Of a stretch of 41,002 nucleotides of DNA, positions 23,287 to 32,700 are shown in pieces. Under the pieces are notes generated by a model. That model was not told where the DNA came from, searched no databases, and saw only the letters and a program-made list of their open reading frames with translations. Position numbers and translations under genes: made by a program. Each line of letters starts with the position of its first letter. Position 1 is the first letter of the stretch. Source of the stretch: Flavobacteriales bacterium (GTDB lineage Bacteria > Bacteroidota > Bacteroidia > Flavobacteriales_F > PHOS-HE28); NCBI GenBank assembly GCA_013360395.1, contig JABWBQ010000026.1, positions 1-41,002 of the forward strand, written 5' to 3'.

Positions 23287-24534
23287 TCAGGGCGCGGTGG
23301 GGCGACCCTTTCCCTGCACCAGTCGCTCCAGGAGGTCCACCATGTGGCCGGTGTCGCGCAGGCGCATGGCCGCTTCCACACAACGCTTCCGCAGCACGTC
23401 CACACCCCCGGCGCGCAGGTGGTCCAGCCCGGTCCGGAGCGCCTCGCCGTTCATGGTGGGCAGGTCGTCCACCACGATGCCGATGCCCTGCTCGCGCGCG
23501 ATCCACCAGTCGTCCGACACGCCTTCGGGGATGAGGATGGGCACGCCCGCGGCCCAGTACAGTGCGGTCTTCACCGGCGAGCGGAAGCGTTGCGACGGTG
23601 TGGGCGGCACGGCGATGACGCCCAGGTCGGCGGCCGAGAGGTAGGGCCGCAGGGCCTCGGGCGGCATGGGGCCCAGCAGCGTGGTGCGGTCCTGCACCCG
23701 GTCCCATCCGGGGGCCCGGCGCAGCTGCTCCATGTGCTCGTGGTGGGTGACGATGAGGTGGTGCACCGCGGGGTCGGCGGCGCAGGTCGTCTGCATGAAG
23801 CGCACGTAGGCCGCCTCGCTGTAATAGATGCCCCCGAACTTGCCGATGTAGAGCACCACGGTGCGACCCTCGAGCCCGTATCGCCGCCGCACTTCCGCAC
23901 CTGCGGCCTCGTCACGCGCGTTGGCCCGCACATCGACGGTGACGCCCTGCAGGTGCAGTTCGACCCCCGGGTGACGGGCGCGCACCAGCTCCTGCACGGC
24001 CGTGGAGGGTGCCACCACCGCATCGGCCCGGCGCAGTTCCATGCCCTCTGACCAGCGCACCACGCGGTGCTTCAGCGAGCCTTCGGACCAGAGGCCCATC
24101 TCGCGCATGTAGCGGCTGTGCGGCTCGAAGTTCACCAGCACCAGGCGCTGGAAGCCGAAAGGCCGCACGAGGGCCGCGTAAGCACCGGCCATGGACAGGA
24201 AGCCCACTGCGGTGCGCTTCGCGTAGCCGCGTGTGAAGCGCCACGACCACCAGGCCAGGCGGGCGATGTTGCGGATGCGCTGGGGGAACTGCGCCCCCCT
24301 GACGTCGTAGCGCAGCGGCTTCCAGGTGATGCGGGCCCGCTCCAGGCGTGCGGCCCAGGCGGGGTCCAAGGTCGTGGGCCCCGGCTCCTCGGTCACCAGC
24401 AGGATGTCCAGGTCCGTGCCCCGTTCCTGCAAGCGCAGCACATAGTCCAGCATCAGGGTGGACATCAGCGGGTCGTGGATGCCGTGGAGGCCCACCACCA
24501 GGGCGCAGGCGCGGCGCTTCCCTTTGTGCATCAT
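23287..24534 (-). CDS. Glycosyltransferase (GT-B, GT4-like)
   Basis: 415 residues from ATG 24534 (a second ATG follows directly at 24531). N-terminal half: ALVVGLHGIHDPLMSTLMLDYVLRL, then basic and aromatic helices (ARLAWWSWRFTRGYAKR) likely to sit on the membrane. ADAVVAPSTAVQELV marks the hinge. The donor half has VVLYIGKFGGIYYSEAAYV, TTLLGPMPPEALRPYLSAADLGVI and TPSQRFRSPVKTALYWAAGVPILIPEGVSDD, the GT4 C-terminal site. Start overlaps the stop of the Wzy-like gene (ATGA), so the two are coupled. Sugar specificity is unknown. Confidence 0.87.
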   Translation of the reverse strand: MMHKGKRRACALVVGLHGIHDPLMSTLMLDYVLRLQERGTDLDILLVTEEPGPTTLDPAWAARLERARITWKPLRYDVRGAQFPQRIRNIARLAWWSWRFTRGYAKRTAVGFLSMAGAYAALVRPFGFQRLVLVNFEPHSRYMREMGLWSEGSLKHRVVRWSEGMELRRADAVVAPSTAVQELVRARHPGVELHLQGVTVDVRANARDEAAGAEVRRRYGLEGRTVVLYIGKFGGIYYSEAAYVRFMQTTCAADPAVHHLIVTHHEHMEQLRRAPGWDRVQDRTTLLGPMPPEALRPYLSAADLGVIAVPPTPSQRFRSPVKTALYWAAGVPILIPEGVSDDWWIAREQGIGIVVDDLPTMNGEALRTGLDHLRAGGVDVLRKRCVEAAMRLRDTGHMVDLLERLVQGKGRPTAP

Positions 24535-26009
24535 GCGCGGGCCTTGCTGCGCTTGCGCCTGGCCACCGCCTCCTTGCTCATCAGGCCCTCGGCGCCGGGT
24601 TCGCCCGCGCGGTACTTCGCCAGGTCGAAGACCCGGTTGTAAACCTTGGCCCACCGCCGCTCGCGGTCCAAGTAGGCGATGATGAAGAGACCGGAGACCA
24701 TGAGCGGGATCAGGGGGATCTTGAAGCGGACCAGGGCCCCGAAGTTCGGCGACGAGATGCCGATGGCGAAACCGAACAGCAGGGTGAACACGAAGCACAT
24801 CAGCACCACCGGGTTGCCGCCCACGCACCGCAGGAAGAACAGCAGGCGGGTGCGCCACAGCATCAGCACCGTGAAGGACAGCAGCCAGAAGTTCTCCAGG
24901 GCGCTGAGGGCCACCACCACCGAGCGCGACTCCCACAGGTAGGGCCGGAACAGGGCCGCGTTGGTGGCCACCGGGAACTTGGACAACAGGCCGCCCAGCG
25001 TGCCGTCCATGGGCCCCACATCGAAGTAGTTGCTGCCGTAGGCCTCGGCGCGCGACATGTCCGTCTGCAGCACCATCACCGTGTCCACCAGCTTGTCCAG
25101 CGAGAACTTGTCCAGGCTGTCGCCCATCCAGCCGAGCACCGTGATGGAGATGGCGATCATGGCGACCAGGGCGAGGGGCAGCACCACCACGCGGATCAGC
25201 GCGTTCTTCATCCGCGCCACACGGTTGAACATGAGCCACAGCATCGACACCGGGAAGATGGACATGAAGATGTACGGCTTCATCACCACCAGGATGATGG
25301 CCGACAGCACCATGCCGATGAAGTTGCCCGCCATGGCCCTTCGCTTGAAGAAGAACTGCACGAAGCAGTGTATCCACCAGCACACGGCGCTCATGGTGAA
25401 GGTGTCCTTCATGATGCCCGAGCCCCAGAACACCACCGAGGGCATGTACAGGAAGGCCACGGCGAACTTGTCCGTCAGCGAGGGGAACATGGCCACGAAC
25501 GTGCGGTAGCACTTCCAGATGCCCACGTAGGACATGCTGGCCAGCAGCACCGTGGTGATGAGGTAGCTGTTGAAGGTGAGGATGACCAGCGGGCTGATGA
25601 GGCGGATCACGAAGTAGGCGCGCGGGTCGAAGTACATGTAGCCGTACGGGTAGCCCGTCTCCATGCTGAACCGCGCCAGGTTCTCCGCGCTGTTGGGGCC
25701 GGTCACGATGTCGAAATAGGTCATCGGGTCCAGCTTGAACATGTTGCTCATCGCCACGGCCGAGTAGAAATACATGATGGTGTCCCCGCCCCGGTAGTAG
25801 TAGAAGTAGATGAGGCTGAAGCCCAACCCGCCGATCATCTTGGCGAAGAAGCCCCACAGCAGGTGCTTGTACTCGGGATGCTTCTTGATGGCCATGGTCT
25901 TGGCCCGCGAGAAGTAGATGTAGATGAACACCAGGTAGATGGACCCCACCAGGTACTCCCAGTAGGCGATGTCCACATCACCGTAGTAGTAGATCCACAC
26001 CAACGACAT
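24531..26009 (-). CDS. Polytopic membrane protein, possible Wzy-type polysaccharide polymerase
   Basis: 492 residues with about ten to eleven hydrophobic helices and a basic C-terminal tail (KEAVARRKRSKARA). A large extramembrane loop (about 290-345, GDSLDKFSLDK...FPVATNAALF) sits in the second half, as in O-antigen polymerases. The segment MPSVVFWGSGIMKDTFTMS resembles the short Ser/Gly-x-x-K-D/E motif found in membrane glycan polymerases and transferases. No specific family was recognised by eye; the Wzy role is inferred from topology and from its place beside a flippase and glycosyltransferases that otherwise lack a polymerase. Start ATG is 4 bp after a -7-like GACATTTG, and is divergent from a methyltransferase. 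Confidence 0.72.
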   Translation of the reverse strand: MSLVWIYYYGDVDIAYWEYLVGSIYLVFIYIYFSRAKTMAIKKHPEYKHLLWGFFAKMIGGLGFSLIYFYYYRGGDTIMYFYSAVAMSNMFKLDPMTYFDIVTGPNSAENLARFSMETGYPYGYMYFDPRAYFVIRLISPLVILTFNSYLITTVLLASMSYVGIWKCYRTFVAMFPSLTDKFAVAFLYMPSVVFWGSGIMKDTFTMSAVCWWIHCFVQFFFKRRAMAGNFIGMVLSAIILVVMKPYIFMSIFPVSMLWLMFNRVARMKNALIRVVVLPLALVAMIAISITVLGWMGDSLDKFSLDKLVDTVMVLQTDMSRAEAYGSNYFDVGPMDGTLGGLLSKFPVATNAALFRPYLWESRSVVVALSALENFWLLSFTVLMLWRTRLLFFLRCVGGNPVVLMCFVFTLLFGFAIGISSPNFGALVRFKIPLIPLMVSGLFIIAYLDRERRWAKVYNRVFDLAKYRAGEPGAEGLMSKEAVARRKRSKARA

Positions 26010-26013
26010 GCGC

Positions 26014-26021
26014 CAAATGTC
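26014..26021 (-). promoter_or_regulatory. -7-like element of the Wzy-like gene
   Basis: Minus-strand GACATTTG, one mismatch (first base) from TAnnTTTG, 4 bp before the ATG at 26009. Confidence 0.42.
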
Positions 26022-26076
26022 GGCAATGGCTTTCTTGCCCCTTGGTGGTGCAGCGGGCCGGGCCGGGACATCGTGC

Positions 26077-26084
26077 TACGTTTG
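26077..26084 (+). promoter_or_regulatory. -7 element of the zinc-ribbon methyltransferase
   Basis: TACGTTTG, a perfect consensus match, ending 5 bp before the ATG at 26090. Confidence 0.55.
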
Positions 26085-26089
26085 CGGCC

Positions 26090-26971
26090 ATGCCCGAACC
26101 CGGCCCCCGGCCCTGTCCCGTATGCGGGGCCACCGACCACCGGCCCATCCCCGTGCGGGCCCGGGACCACCTGGTGCGCTGCGGCCGCTGCGCCATGGTG
26201 TTCACCGGGGTGACGCCCACCCCTGCCGAGCTGGCCGCCTACTACGGTGAGTATCCGGTCCACGAGCACGTGTCGCCGGTGACCCTGAAGCGTTACGACG
26301 AGCTGCTGGCCGACTTCGCCCGGTACCGCCGCACGGGCCGCATGCTCGATGTGGGCTGCGGGGCCGGCCTGTTCCTGGAACGTGCGCGCATGCAGGGCTG
26401 GGAGGTGCATGGCACGGAGTTCGGCGCACGGGCCCTCGCCGCGTGCCGTTCGCGCGGCATCCGCATCATCGAGGGGCCGCTGGACCCCGCGCACTACCCA
26501 CCGGCCTCGTTCGATGTGCTGTGCTCCTTCGAGGTGATGGAGCACCTCACCGACCCCGGGGCCGAGCTGCGGCGCATGGCCGGGCTGCTGCGGCCGGGGG
26601 GCATCCTGTACCTCACCACCCCCAATTACCGCTCCACCGGCAGGCTGCTGGCGGGCCGCTCTTGGAACGTGGTGAACTACCCCGAGCACCTGAACTACTT
26701 CACCCCGCGCACCCTGGCCCGCCTGGCCGGGCGCTGCGGCCTGCGCCTGCGCAGTGTGCGCACCACCGGGGTGAGCGTGCAGCGTGTGCTGATGCGCGGC
26801 TCCATCGACCCCGAGCGCCGCCGCAGCGCCACGGCCGTGCAGGAGGACCTGCGCACGCGCCTGGAGCGCAACGCCCTGAACCGGTGGCTCAAGCGGCTGG
26901 CCGACGGCACCCTCGACCTGCTGAAGGTGGGCGACACCATCAAGGCCGTGCTCGAACGCCCCCCTCAGTGA
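26090..26971 (+). CDS. Methyltransferase with N-terminal zinc-ribbon-like motif
   Basis: 293 residues. The N-terminus has CPVCGATDHRP and, 16 residues later, RCGRCAMVF: two CxxC pairs that form the small zinc ribbon common in sugar C-/O-methyltransferases of glycan loci. The Methyltransf_23 domain follows: MLDVGCGAGLFLERARMQGW, EFGARALAA, FDVLCSFEVMEHLTDP, LLRPGGILYLTTPN. A C-terminal helical extension (about 225-293) is charged. The acceptor is unknown. Start ATG is 5 bp after a perfect -7 element. Its 3' end overlaps the convergent rlmH by 7 bp, and it closes the first glycan locus. Confidence 0.87.
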   Translation: MPEPGPRPCPVCGATDHRPIPVRARDHLVRCGRCAMVFTGVTPTPAELAAYYGEYPVHEHVSPVTLKRYDELLADFARYRRTGRMLDVGCGAGLFLERARMQGWEVHGTEFGARALAACRSRGIRIIEGPLDPAHYPPASFDVLCSFEVMEHLTDPGAELRRMAGLLRPGGILYLTTPNYRSTGRLLAGRSWNVVNYPEHLNYFTPRTLARLAGRCGLRLRSVRTTGVSVQRVLMRGSIDPERRRSATAVQEDLRTRLERNALNRWLKRLADGTLDLLKVGDTIKAVLERPPQ

Positions 26972-27426
26972 TGATAGCCGCTGCCGCGCAGGATCTCGGC
27001 CGCGCGGTACAACTGCTCGGCCAGCACCAGCCGCACCATCTGGTGGGTGAAGGTCATGGCCGACAACGCGATCACCTGGGTGGCGCGGGCATGCATCCGC
27101 TCGTCCACGCCGTAGGCCCCGCCGATGACGAAGGCCACGCTCCGCACCCCCCGGTCGCGCCACCGCCCCAGCCGCCCGGCGAAATCCCGCGATCCGAGCG
27201 CCTCGCCCCGCTCGTCCAGCAACACCACCACCGCCTCCTTCTCCACGGCCTTCAACAACCGGTCGGTGCCCTCGCGCCGTTTGCGCTCCACGTCGCCGCC
27301 CGGCGGGTCGGCCACCACCACCTGCTCCACCGGGAAGGAGCGCTTCAACCGGGCCAGCATGTCCTCGAAGGCCTCGGTGACCGGGCCCGGCGCGTTGCGG
27401 CCCACCATGACCAGCCTGATGTGCAT
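26965..27426 (-). CDS. rlmH: 23S rRNA (pseudouridine1915-N3)-methyltransferase
   Basis: 153 residues, the usual length (155 in E. coli). SPOUT-class enzyme that methylates pseudouridine 1915 in helix 69, at the subunit interface. VVVLLDERGEALGSRDFAGRL, FVIGGAYGVDERM and the C-terminal LVLAEQLYRAAEILRGSGYHH with the conserved YHH end are clear. The gene that makes its substrate pseudouridine, rluD, is also in this window. Start ATG 27426 gives the canonical N-terminus MHIRLVMVGR. It is divergent from the DUF4783 gene. Confidence 0.95.
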   Translation of the reverse strand: MHIRLVMVGRNAPGPVTEAFEDMLARLKRSFPVEQVVVADPPGGDVERKRREGTDRLLKAVEKEAVVVLLDERGEALGSRDFAGRLGRWRDRGVRSVAFVIGGAYGVDERMHARATQVIALSAMTFTHQMVRLVLAEQLYRAAEILRGSGYHH

Positions 27427-27455
27427 ACCCCGGGGTGTTGACAAGTACGGCGCCC

Positions 27456-27463
27456 CGAAGATG
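27456..27463 (-). promoter_or_regulatory. Weak -7-like element of rlmH
   Basis: Minus-strand CATCTTCG, two mismatches from TAnnTTTG, 29 bp before the rlmH ATG in the 90-bp divergent region. Confidence 0.25.
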
Positions 27464-27475
27464 CCACGCTGGCCC

Positions 27476-27483
27476 GATGTTTG
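27476..27483 (+). promoter_or_regulatory. -7-like element of the DUF4783-nadC operon
   Basis: GATGTTTG, one mismatch from TAnnTTTG, 33 bp before the DUF4783 ATG. Confidence 0.35.
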
Positions 27484-27516
27484 CGAAATTGGCACCGACA
27501 ACCTGAACCGCCGGAC

Positions 27517-27918
27517 ATGCTCAAGCACCTTTCCCTGGCCCTCGCGATCGCTGCGCACGCCCTGCCCGGGCTGGCGCAGGACGTTGTGAAGGACCGCGTG
27601 GTGGCCGCCCTGGGCACGGGCAACGCCAAGGAGCTCGCCCTGCACTTCATCCCCAACATCGACCTCACCGTCGGGGGCGCCAGCGATGTGTACTCCAAGG
27701 CCCAGGCCGAGCAGATCCTGCGGCGTTTCTTCGACGAGAACCCGCCTTCGGGCATGGTGGTGGAGCACCAGGGGCAGAGCAAGCTGGGCGACCGGTACTA
27801 CATCGGCATCCTGCGCACCCGCACCGGCCATTTCCGGGTCACCTTCTTCCTGAAACGCAGCGGCGAGACCATGCAGGTCAAGCAGTTGCGCATAGAGGCG
27901 GGCCGTACCGACCACTGA
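27517..27918 (+). CDS. DUF4783 secreted protein
   Basis: 133 residues. Signal peptide MLKHLSLALAIAAHALPGLAQ. The mature part has an NTF2-like alpha-beta pattern: VKDRVVAALGTGNAKELALHFIPNIDLTV, then YSKAQAEQILRRFFDENPP and three predicted strands ending MQVKQLRIEAG. This matches DUF4783, a Bacteroidota family of unknown function, which I recall lying near nadC and rlmH elsewhere. Catalytic residues are not obvious; it may bind a small ligand in the periplasm. Start ATG 27517 is chosen for the signal peptide; a TTG at 27481 is possible but gives an implausible N-terminus. nadC starts 2 bp after its stop. Confidence 0.85.
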   Translation: MLKHLSLALAIAAHALPGLAQDVVKDRVVAALGTGNAKELALHFIPNIDLTVGGASDVYSKAQAEQILRRFFDENPPSGMVVEHQGQSKLGDRYYIGILRTRTGHFRVTFFLKRSGETMQVKQLRIEAGRTDH

Positions 27919-27920
27919 CC

Positions 27921-28763
27921 GTGCTGCCCCCCGGAACGGACGCCCTGATCGCCGCCGCCCTGGCGGAGGACATCGGCGACGGCGACCACACCACGCGCAG
28001 CACCATCCCCCCCGGCGCCCGTGGCGGCATGCGCCTGCTGGTGAAGCAGGACGGCGTGCTGGCCGGCATGGAACTGGCCGCGGCCATCTGCGCCCAGGCC
28101 CATCCCGACCTGCACATGCGCCCCCTGCTGGAGGACGGCGCCCACGTGCAGGCCGGCGAGGTGGCCTTCACCCTCACGGGCCCGGTGCACGCCCTGCTCA
28201 GCACCGAGCGCGTGCTGCTGAACTTCATGCAGCGCCTGAGCGGCATCGCCACCCTCACGCGCCGCTTCGTGGATGCCCTGGAAGGCACCGGCTGCCGCGT
28301 GCTGGACACCCGCAAGACCACGCCCACCCTGCGCGCCCTGGAGAAGTGGGCCGTGCGCCTGGGCGGCGGTGAGAACCACCGCCATGGCCTGTACGACATG
28401 GTGCTGATCAAGGACAACCACGTGGACTTCGCCGGTGGGACGGGCCGCGCCATCGAGGCCGCCCGCGAATACCTGAAGGCCCACGGCCTGGACATCCCCA
28501 TCGAGGTGGAGGCGCGCGACCTGGCCGAGGTGCGGGAGATCCTGGCGCACGGCGGGGCCGACCGCATCATGCTGGACAACTTCGCCCTGGAGGACCTGCG
28601 CCAGGCCGTGGCCCTGATCGCACGGCGCCACCGCACCGAGGCCTCCGGCGGCATCACCCTGGCCAACGCGCGGGCCTATGCCGCGTGCGGTGTGGACTTC
28701 ATCTCCGTGGGGGCCCTCACCCACAGCGCCACCGGGCTCGACCTGAGCCTCAAAGCCCTCTGA
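27921..28763 (+). CDS. nadC: Nicotinate-nucleotide diphosphorylase (quinolinate phosphoribosyltransferase)
   Basis: 280 residues. It converts quinolinate and PRPP to nicotinate mononucleotide, CO2 and PPi in de novo NAD synthesis. Signatures: EDIGDGDHTT (16-25), LNFMQRLSGIATLT, DTRKTTPTLR (129-138) and HRHGLYDMVLIKDNH (153-167), which hold the substrate-binding Arg/Lys/His; IEVEARDLAEV and the final barrel strands SGGITLANARAYAACGVDFISVGALTHS close the TIM-like barrel. Start is GTG 27921. It is followed after 6 bp by the YihY gene; the rest of the NAD pathway (nadA, nadB) is not in the window. Confidence 0.96.
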   Translation: MLPPGTDALIAAALAEDIGDGDHTTRSTIPPGARGGMRLLVKQDGVLAGMELAAAICAQAHPDLHMRPLLEDGAHVQAGEVAFTLTGPVHALLSTERVLLNFMQRLSGIATLTRRFVDALEGTGCRVLDTRKTTPTLRALEKWAVRLGGGENHRHGLYDMVLIKDNHVDFAGGTGRAIEAAREYLKAHGLDIPIEVEARDLAEVREILAHGGADRIMLDNFALEDLRQAVALIARRHRTEASGGITLANARAYAACGVDFISVGALTHSATGLDLSLKAL

Positions 28764-28769
28764 CCCGCC

Positions 28770-29723
28770 ATGCTGGAGCGCCTGCGGCGGAAGCTCCTCT
28801 TCTCGCGGCCCTTCCGCCGCCTGGTGGGCTGGGCCCAGCGCGTGCGCCTGCCCGGCTTCGCCGGCTTCAGCCTCTACGCCATCTCGCGCTTCTTCTTCCG
28901 CGCCCTGGCCACCGGACGCCTGGAGACCCGCGCCTCGGCCATCGCCTTCAAGCTCTTCCTGGCCTTCTTCCCGGCGGTGATCGTCCTGCTCACCCTCATC
29001 CCTTACATCCCCATCGCCGACTTCCAGGTGAAGCTCCTGGACACCTTCCGGTCCATGCTGCCCCTGGAGGTGTACCGCTTCATCGAGGAGACCCTGCACG
29101 ACCTGCTTGTCAAGAAGCACGGCACCCTGCTGTCGGTGAGCTTCGTGGTGGGGGTGTACCTGGCCAGCAACAGCATCGCCGCCATCCTCCAGGGCTTCAG
29201 CGGCAGCACCAACCTACTGCGCTGGCACAGCGCCCTCAAGGAGCGCCTGCTGAGCCTGGGCCTGCTGCTGGCCCTCACCCTCCTGCTGGTCGTGGCCATC
29301 CCCGTGCTCACCTTCAGCAACGCCGCCATCGCTTGGCTCGAGGCCCATCATCTGGTGGGCGGCCGCCTGGAGGTCGCCGGCCTCTTTGCCGCCAAATGGG
29401 GCATCTCCTCGCTGCTGGTGCTCACCATGACCGCCCTGTTGTACAACGCCGGCGACCCTTCCAGCAAGGGCTTCCGCCTGATCACCCCCGGCGCCATCGT
29501 GGCCCTGGTGCTTGTGCTGCTGCTCTCCCAGGCCCTGGCCTTCATCTTCGCCAACATCACCGACTACAACGCCCTGTACGGCTCCATCGGCGCGATCCTC
29601 GCCGTGCAGCTGTGGATCTACCTGAACATGATCGCCCTGCTGGTGGGCTACGAGCTCAACATCAGCATCTCGCGCGCCCGCCTGGAACGCAGCAACGAAC
29701 TGCGGCCCGTGCACGAACCCTGA
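28770..29723 (+). CDS. YihY/BrkB-family inner-membrane protein
   Basis: 317 residues with six predicted transmembrane helices (first at about 63-85 after a long basic N-terminus). The family hallmarks are RASAIAFKLFLAFFPAVIVLLTLIPYI, YLASNSIAAILQGFSGS, and the C-terminal YGSIGAILAVQLWIYLNMIALLVGYELN. UPF0761/YihY (formerly annotated ribonuclease BN) has no agreed function; it is not the RNase. It sits between nadC and the M1 peptidase-barrel gene. Bacteroidota often carry it near nadC, which suggests operon inheritance rather than functional coupling. Confidence 0.93.
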   Translation: MLERLRRKLLFSRPFRRLVGWAQRVRLPGFAGFSLYAISRFFFRALATGRLETRASAIAFKLFLAFFPAVIVLLTLIPYIPIADFQVKLLDTFRSMLPLEVYRFIEETLHDLLVKKHGTLLSVSFVVGVYLASNSIAAILQGFSGSTNLLRWHSALKERLLSLGLLLALTLLLVVAIPVLTFSNAAIAWLEAHHLVGGRLEVAGLFAAKWGISSLLVLTMTALLYNAGDPSSKGFRLITPGAIVALVLVLLLSQALAFIFANITDYNALYGSIGAILAVQLWIYLNMIALLVGYELNISISRARLERSNELRPVHEP

Positions 29724-29734
29724 CCGCGATCCGG

Positions 29735-29742
29735 TACATTCG
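29735..29742 (+). promoter_or_regulatory. -7-like element of the M1 peptidase-barrel gene
   Basis: TACATTCG, one mismatch from TAnnTTTG, in the 23-bp gap after the YihY gene and ending 4 bp before the GTG start at 29747. The same 4-bp spacing as menI, rdgB, the antitoxin and the Wzy-like gene. Confidence 0.48.
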
Positions 29743-29746
29743 GTGC

Positions 29747-32700
29747 GTGACGGTGCGCACCCTCCCCCTGCTGCTGCCGCTGCTGCTGGCCTGGCCCACG
29801 GCGGCACAGCGCTTCGACGCCCTGCACCCGCCCAACACCTACCGCAACGCCGACAACCCCCACTACTGGCGCAACCGCCCCCCGCACGCCGCCTACTGGC
29901 AGCAGGACGTGCACTACACCCTGCGCGCCCGGCTCGACGAGGTGAACGACCGCATCGAGGGCGAGGGCAGCCTGGTGTACTGGAACAACAGCCCGGACAC
30001 GCTCCGCCACGTCTTCTTCCACCTCTACCAGAACGCCTACAACGCCGGCTCGCACGCCGACCTGATGCACAACGGCCGCGCCACCCGCGGCGACACCGCC
30101 GACCACGGCACCACCCTGCACCGCCTTCGCGTGGGCGCCGCCGACCTGCGCACCGAGGCCGACAACACCGTGCTGAAGGCCTGGCTCCCCGAACCGCTGC
30201 CCCCCGGAGGCCGCGTCACCTTCACCCTGGCCTTCACCACCCGCTACGGCATGGGCGTGCCGCGCCGCATGAAGCTCTTCAACGCCTGGGGCTTCAAGCA
30301 CTACGACGGCGTGCACTGGTACCCCCGCATCGCCGTGTACGACGCCCACATGGGCTGGGACACCCAGCAGCACCTGGGCCATGAGCTCTACGGCGACTTC
30401 GGCACCTTCGACGTGACCCTGGACATGCCCGCCGACATGGTGGTGGAGGCCACGGGCTGGTTGCAGAACCGCGACGAGGTGCTGCCGCGCGACCTGCGCG
30501 AACGGCTCGACCTGAAGCACTTCGCCAACAAGCCCTGGAACGAGCCCCCCGGCGTGGTGACGCCCTACGAACCCGGCCGCCGCAAACGCTGGCGCTACCA
30601 CGCCGAGAACGTCCACGACTTCGCCTTCACCGCCGACCCCACCTACCGCATCGGCGAAGCCTGGTGGAACGGCGTGCAGTGCATCGCCCTGGTGCAGGAA
30701 CCCCACGCCTCCGGATGGCGCAACGCCGCGGAATACACCGCCCGTATCATCGAGACCTTCAGCCGCGACATCGGCCCCTACGCCTACCCCAAGATGGTGG
30801 TGGCCGACGCCCGCGACGGCATGGAATACCCCATGCTCACCCTCGACGGCGGGCGCGACCCCGGCTACCGCAGCCTGCTGGTGCACGAGGTGGGCCACAA
30901 CTGGTTCTACGGGATGATCGGCAACAACGAGACCTACCGCGCGCTGCTCGACGAGGGCTTCACCCAGTTCCTCACCGCCTGGGGCCTGGAGCACATCGAC
31001 GGCGACACGCTGGTGGAGGACCCGCCGCAGGGGCGCTACCTGGCCCGTTTCTCCCGGCCGGCACTGGCGCGCGAGGACGAGGTGTACCGCGGCTACATGC
31101 GCGACGCCGTCCGCAACGAACTGCCCCCCATCGACACGCACAGCGACGGCTTCGGCCCCGTGGCGGGGCGCGGCAACGGCTACGGCCACGTGTACAGCAA
31201 GACCGCCACCATGCTGTACAACCTGCAATACCTGCTGGGCGACAGCGTGTTCCTGGCCGCCATGCAGGCCTACTTCCGCCAGTGGTACCTCTGCCACCCC
31301 ACCGTGACCGACATGCGCGAGAGCTTCATCCGCGCCAGCGGTGTGGACCTCAACCCCTTCTTCGACGCCTGGCTGCAGACGGACAAGCTGGTGGACTACC
31401 GCGTGTGCGGCGTCACCCGCCGCATGCGCAGCGAAGGCCAGACCATCCGCCTGCGCCGCCGCGGCGGCATCGCCATGCCCATCGACCTGCAGGTGACCGC
31501 CCGCGACGGCACCGTGCACGACTTCCACATCCCCAACGACTGGTACGTGAAGCCCACCACCGCCACGGTGCTGCCGCGCTGGACCGGCTGGGACGGGCTG
31601 CGCCGTACCTACGTGGCCCGCGTGGACATCCCCACCGGCATCGCCGCCGTGCGCATCGACACCAGCCTGCGCCTGGCCGACGCGTACCAGCCCGACAACA
31701 GCCTGCCCCGCGCGGTCTCCATCAGCTTCGACCACCACGTGCGCAACCCGCCCGACCGCCGCCACTACGAAGCCTTCGGGCGGCCCGACCTGTGGTGGAA
31801 CGCCTTCGACGGGCTGAAGGTGGGCGCCCACCTCCACGGCAGCTACTTCGGCCACGCCCACCGCCTGTGGCTCACGGCCTGGGTGAACACCGGCATCGGC
31901 CAGGCCCTGCCCCAGGGCCGGGTGGACACGCGCCACGACGCCTTCTCCTACGTGCTGCGCTACAGCACCGGCACCACACGCCTGCTCAAGGGCTCCTCGA
32001 TCCGCCTGCAGGCCCGCCACCTCGACGGCCTGGAGCTGTACGGCGGCGGCGCCTCCTGGACCACCCCCGACGAACGCACCACCCTGCGCGGCGACCTGCG
32101 CTACATGATCCGCCGCGACAGCAGCGACCTCACCTACCTGCCCTACCCCGACGCCTGGACCCCCGACGCGCTCTCGGGCCTGCTCGACCTGGCCGTGGAC
32201 CGCAGCTACGACACCGGCCCGCTGGAGGGCATCGCCGAACTGCGCCTGCGCCAGCCCATGGTGGGCTCCCACGACCAGGGCGCCCACCTGCGCCTCACCT
32301 CGCGCAACACCCTGCGCCTGGGCCGCCTCGACCTGCACCTGCGCGCCCTGGCCCAGTACGGCACCGGCGCCGAACACCGCGAGACCGCCCTCTACCTGGG
32401 CGGCGCCGCCCCCGAAGAGCTCGTGGAGAACAAGTTCACCCGCAGCATCGGCGCGGTGCCCCACGAATGGGCCGGCGGCCACGGAAGCGCACCGGGCCAC
32501 TTCCACCACGGCGGCGGCCTCAACCTGCGCGGCTACGCGGGCTATGCCGCCCCGGAGACCGCCCCTGACGGCGGCCAGGTGCTCACCTACCGCGGCAACA
32601 CCGGCATGGCCCTCAGCGCCGAGCTCGACCTGGACGGGCTGCTGCGCTTCCGCCCCAAGGGCCTGCACCGCTACCTCCACCTGGACGCCTACCTCTTCGG

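Noticed and set aside
27481-27516. TTG start for the DUF4783 gene
   Set aside because: It would add a charged, non-signal extension in front of a good signal peptide and lies on the -7-like element.
28770-29723. Ribonuclease BN
   Set aside because: Old database name for YihY proteins; the true RNase BN is a different, soluble enzyme. This one is a six-helix membrane protein.
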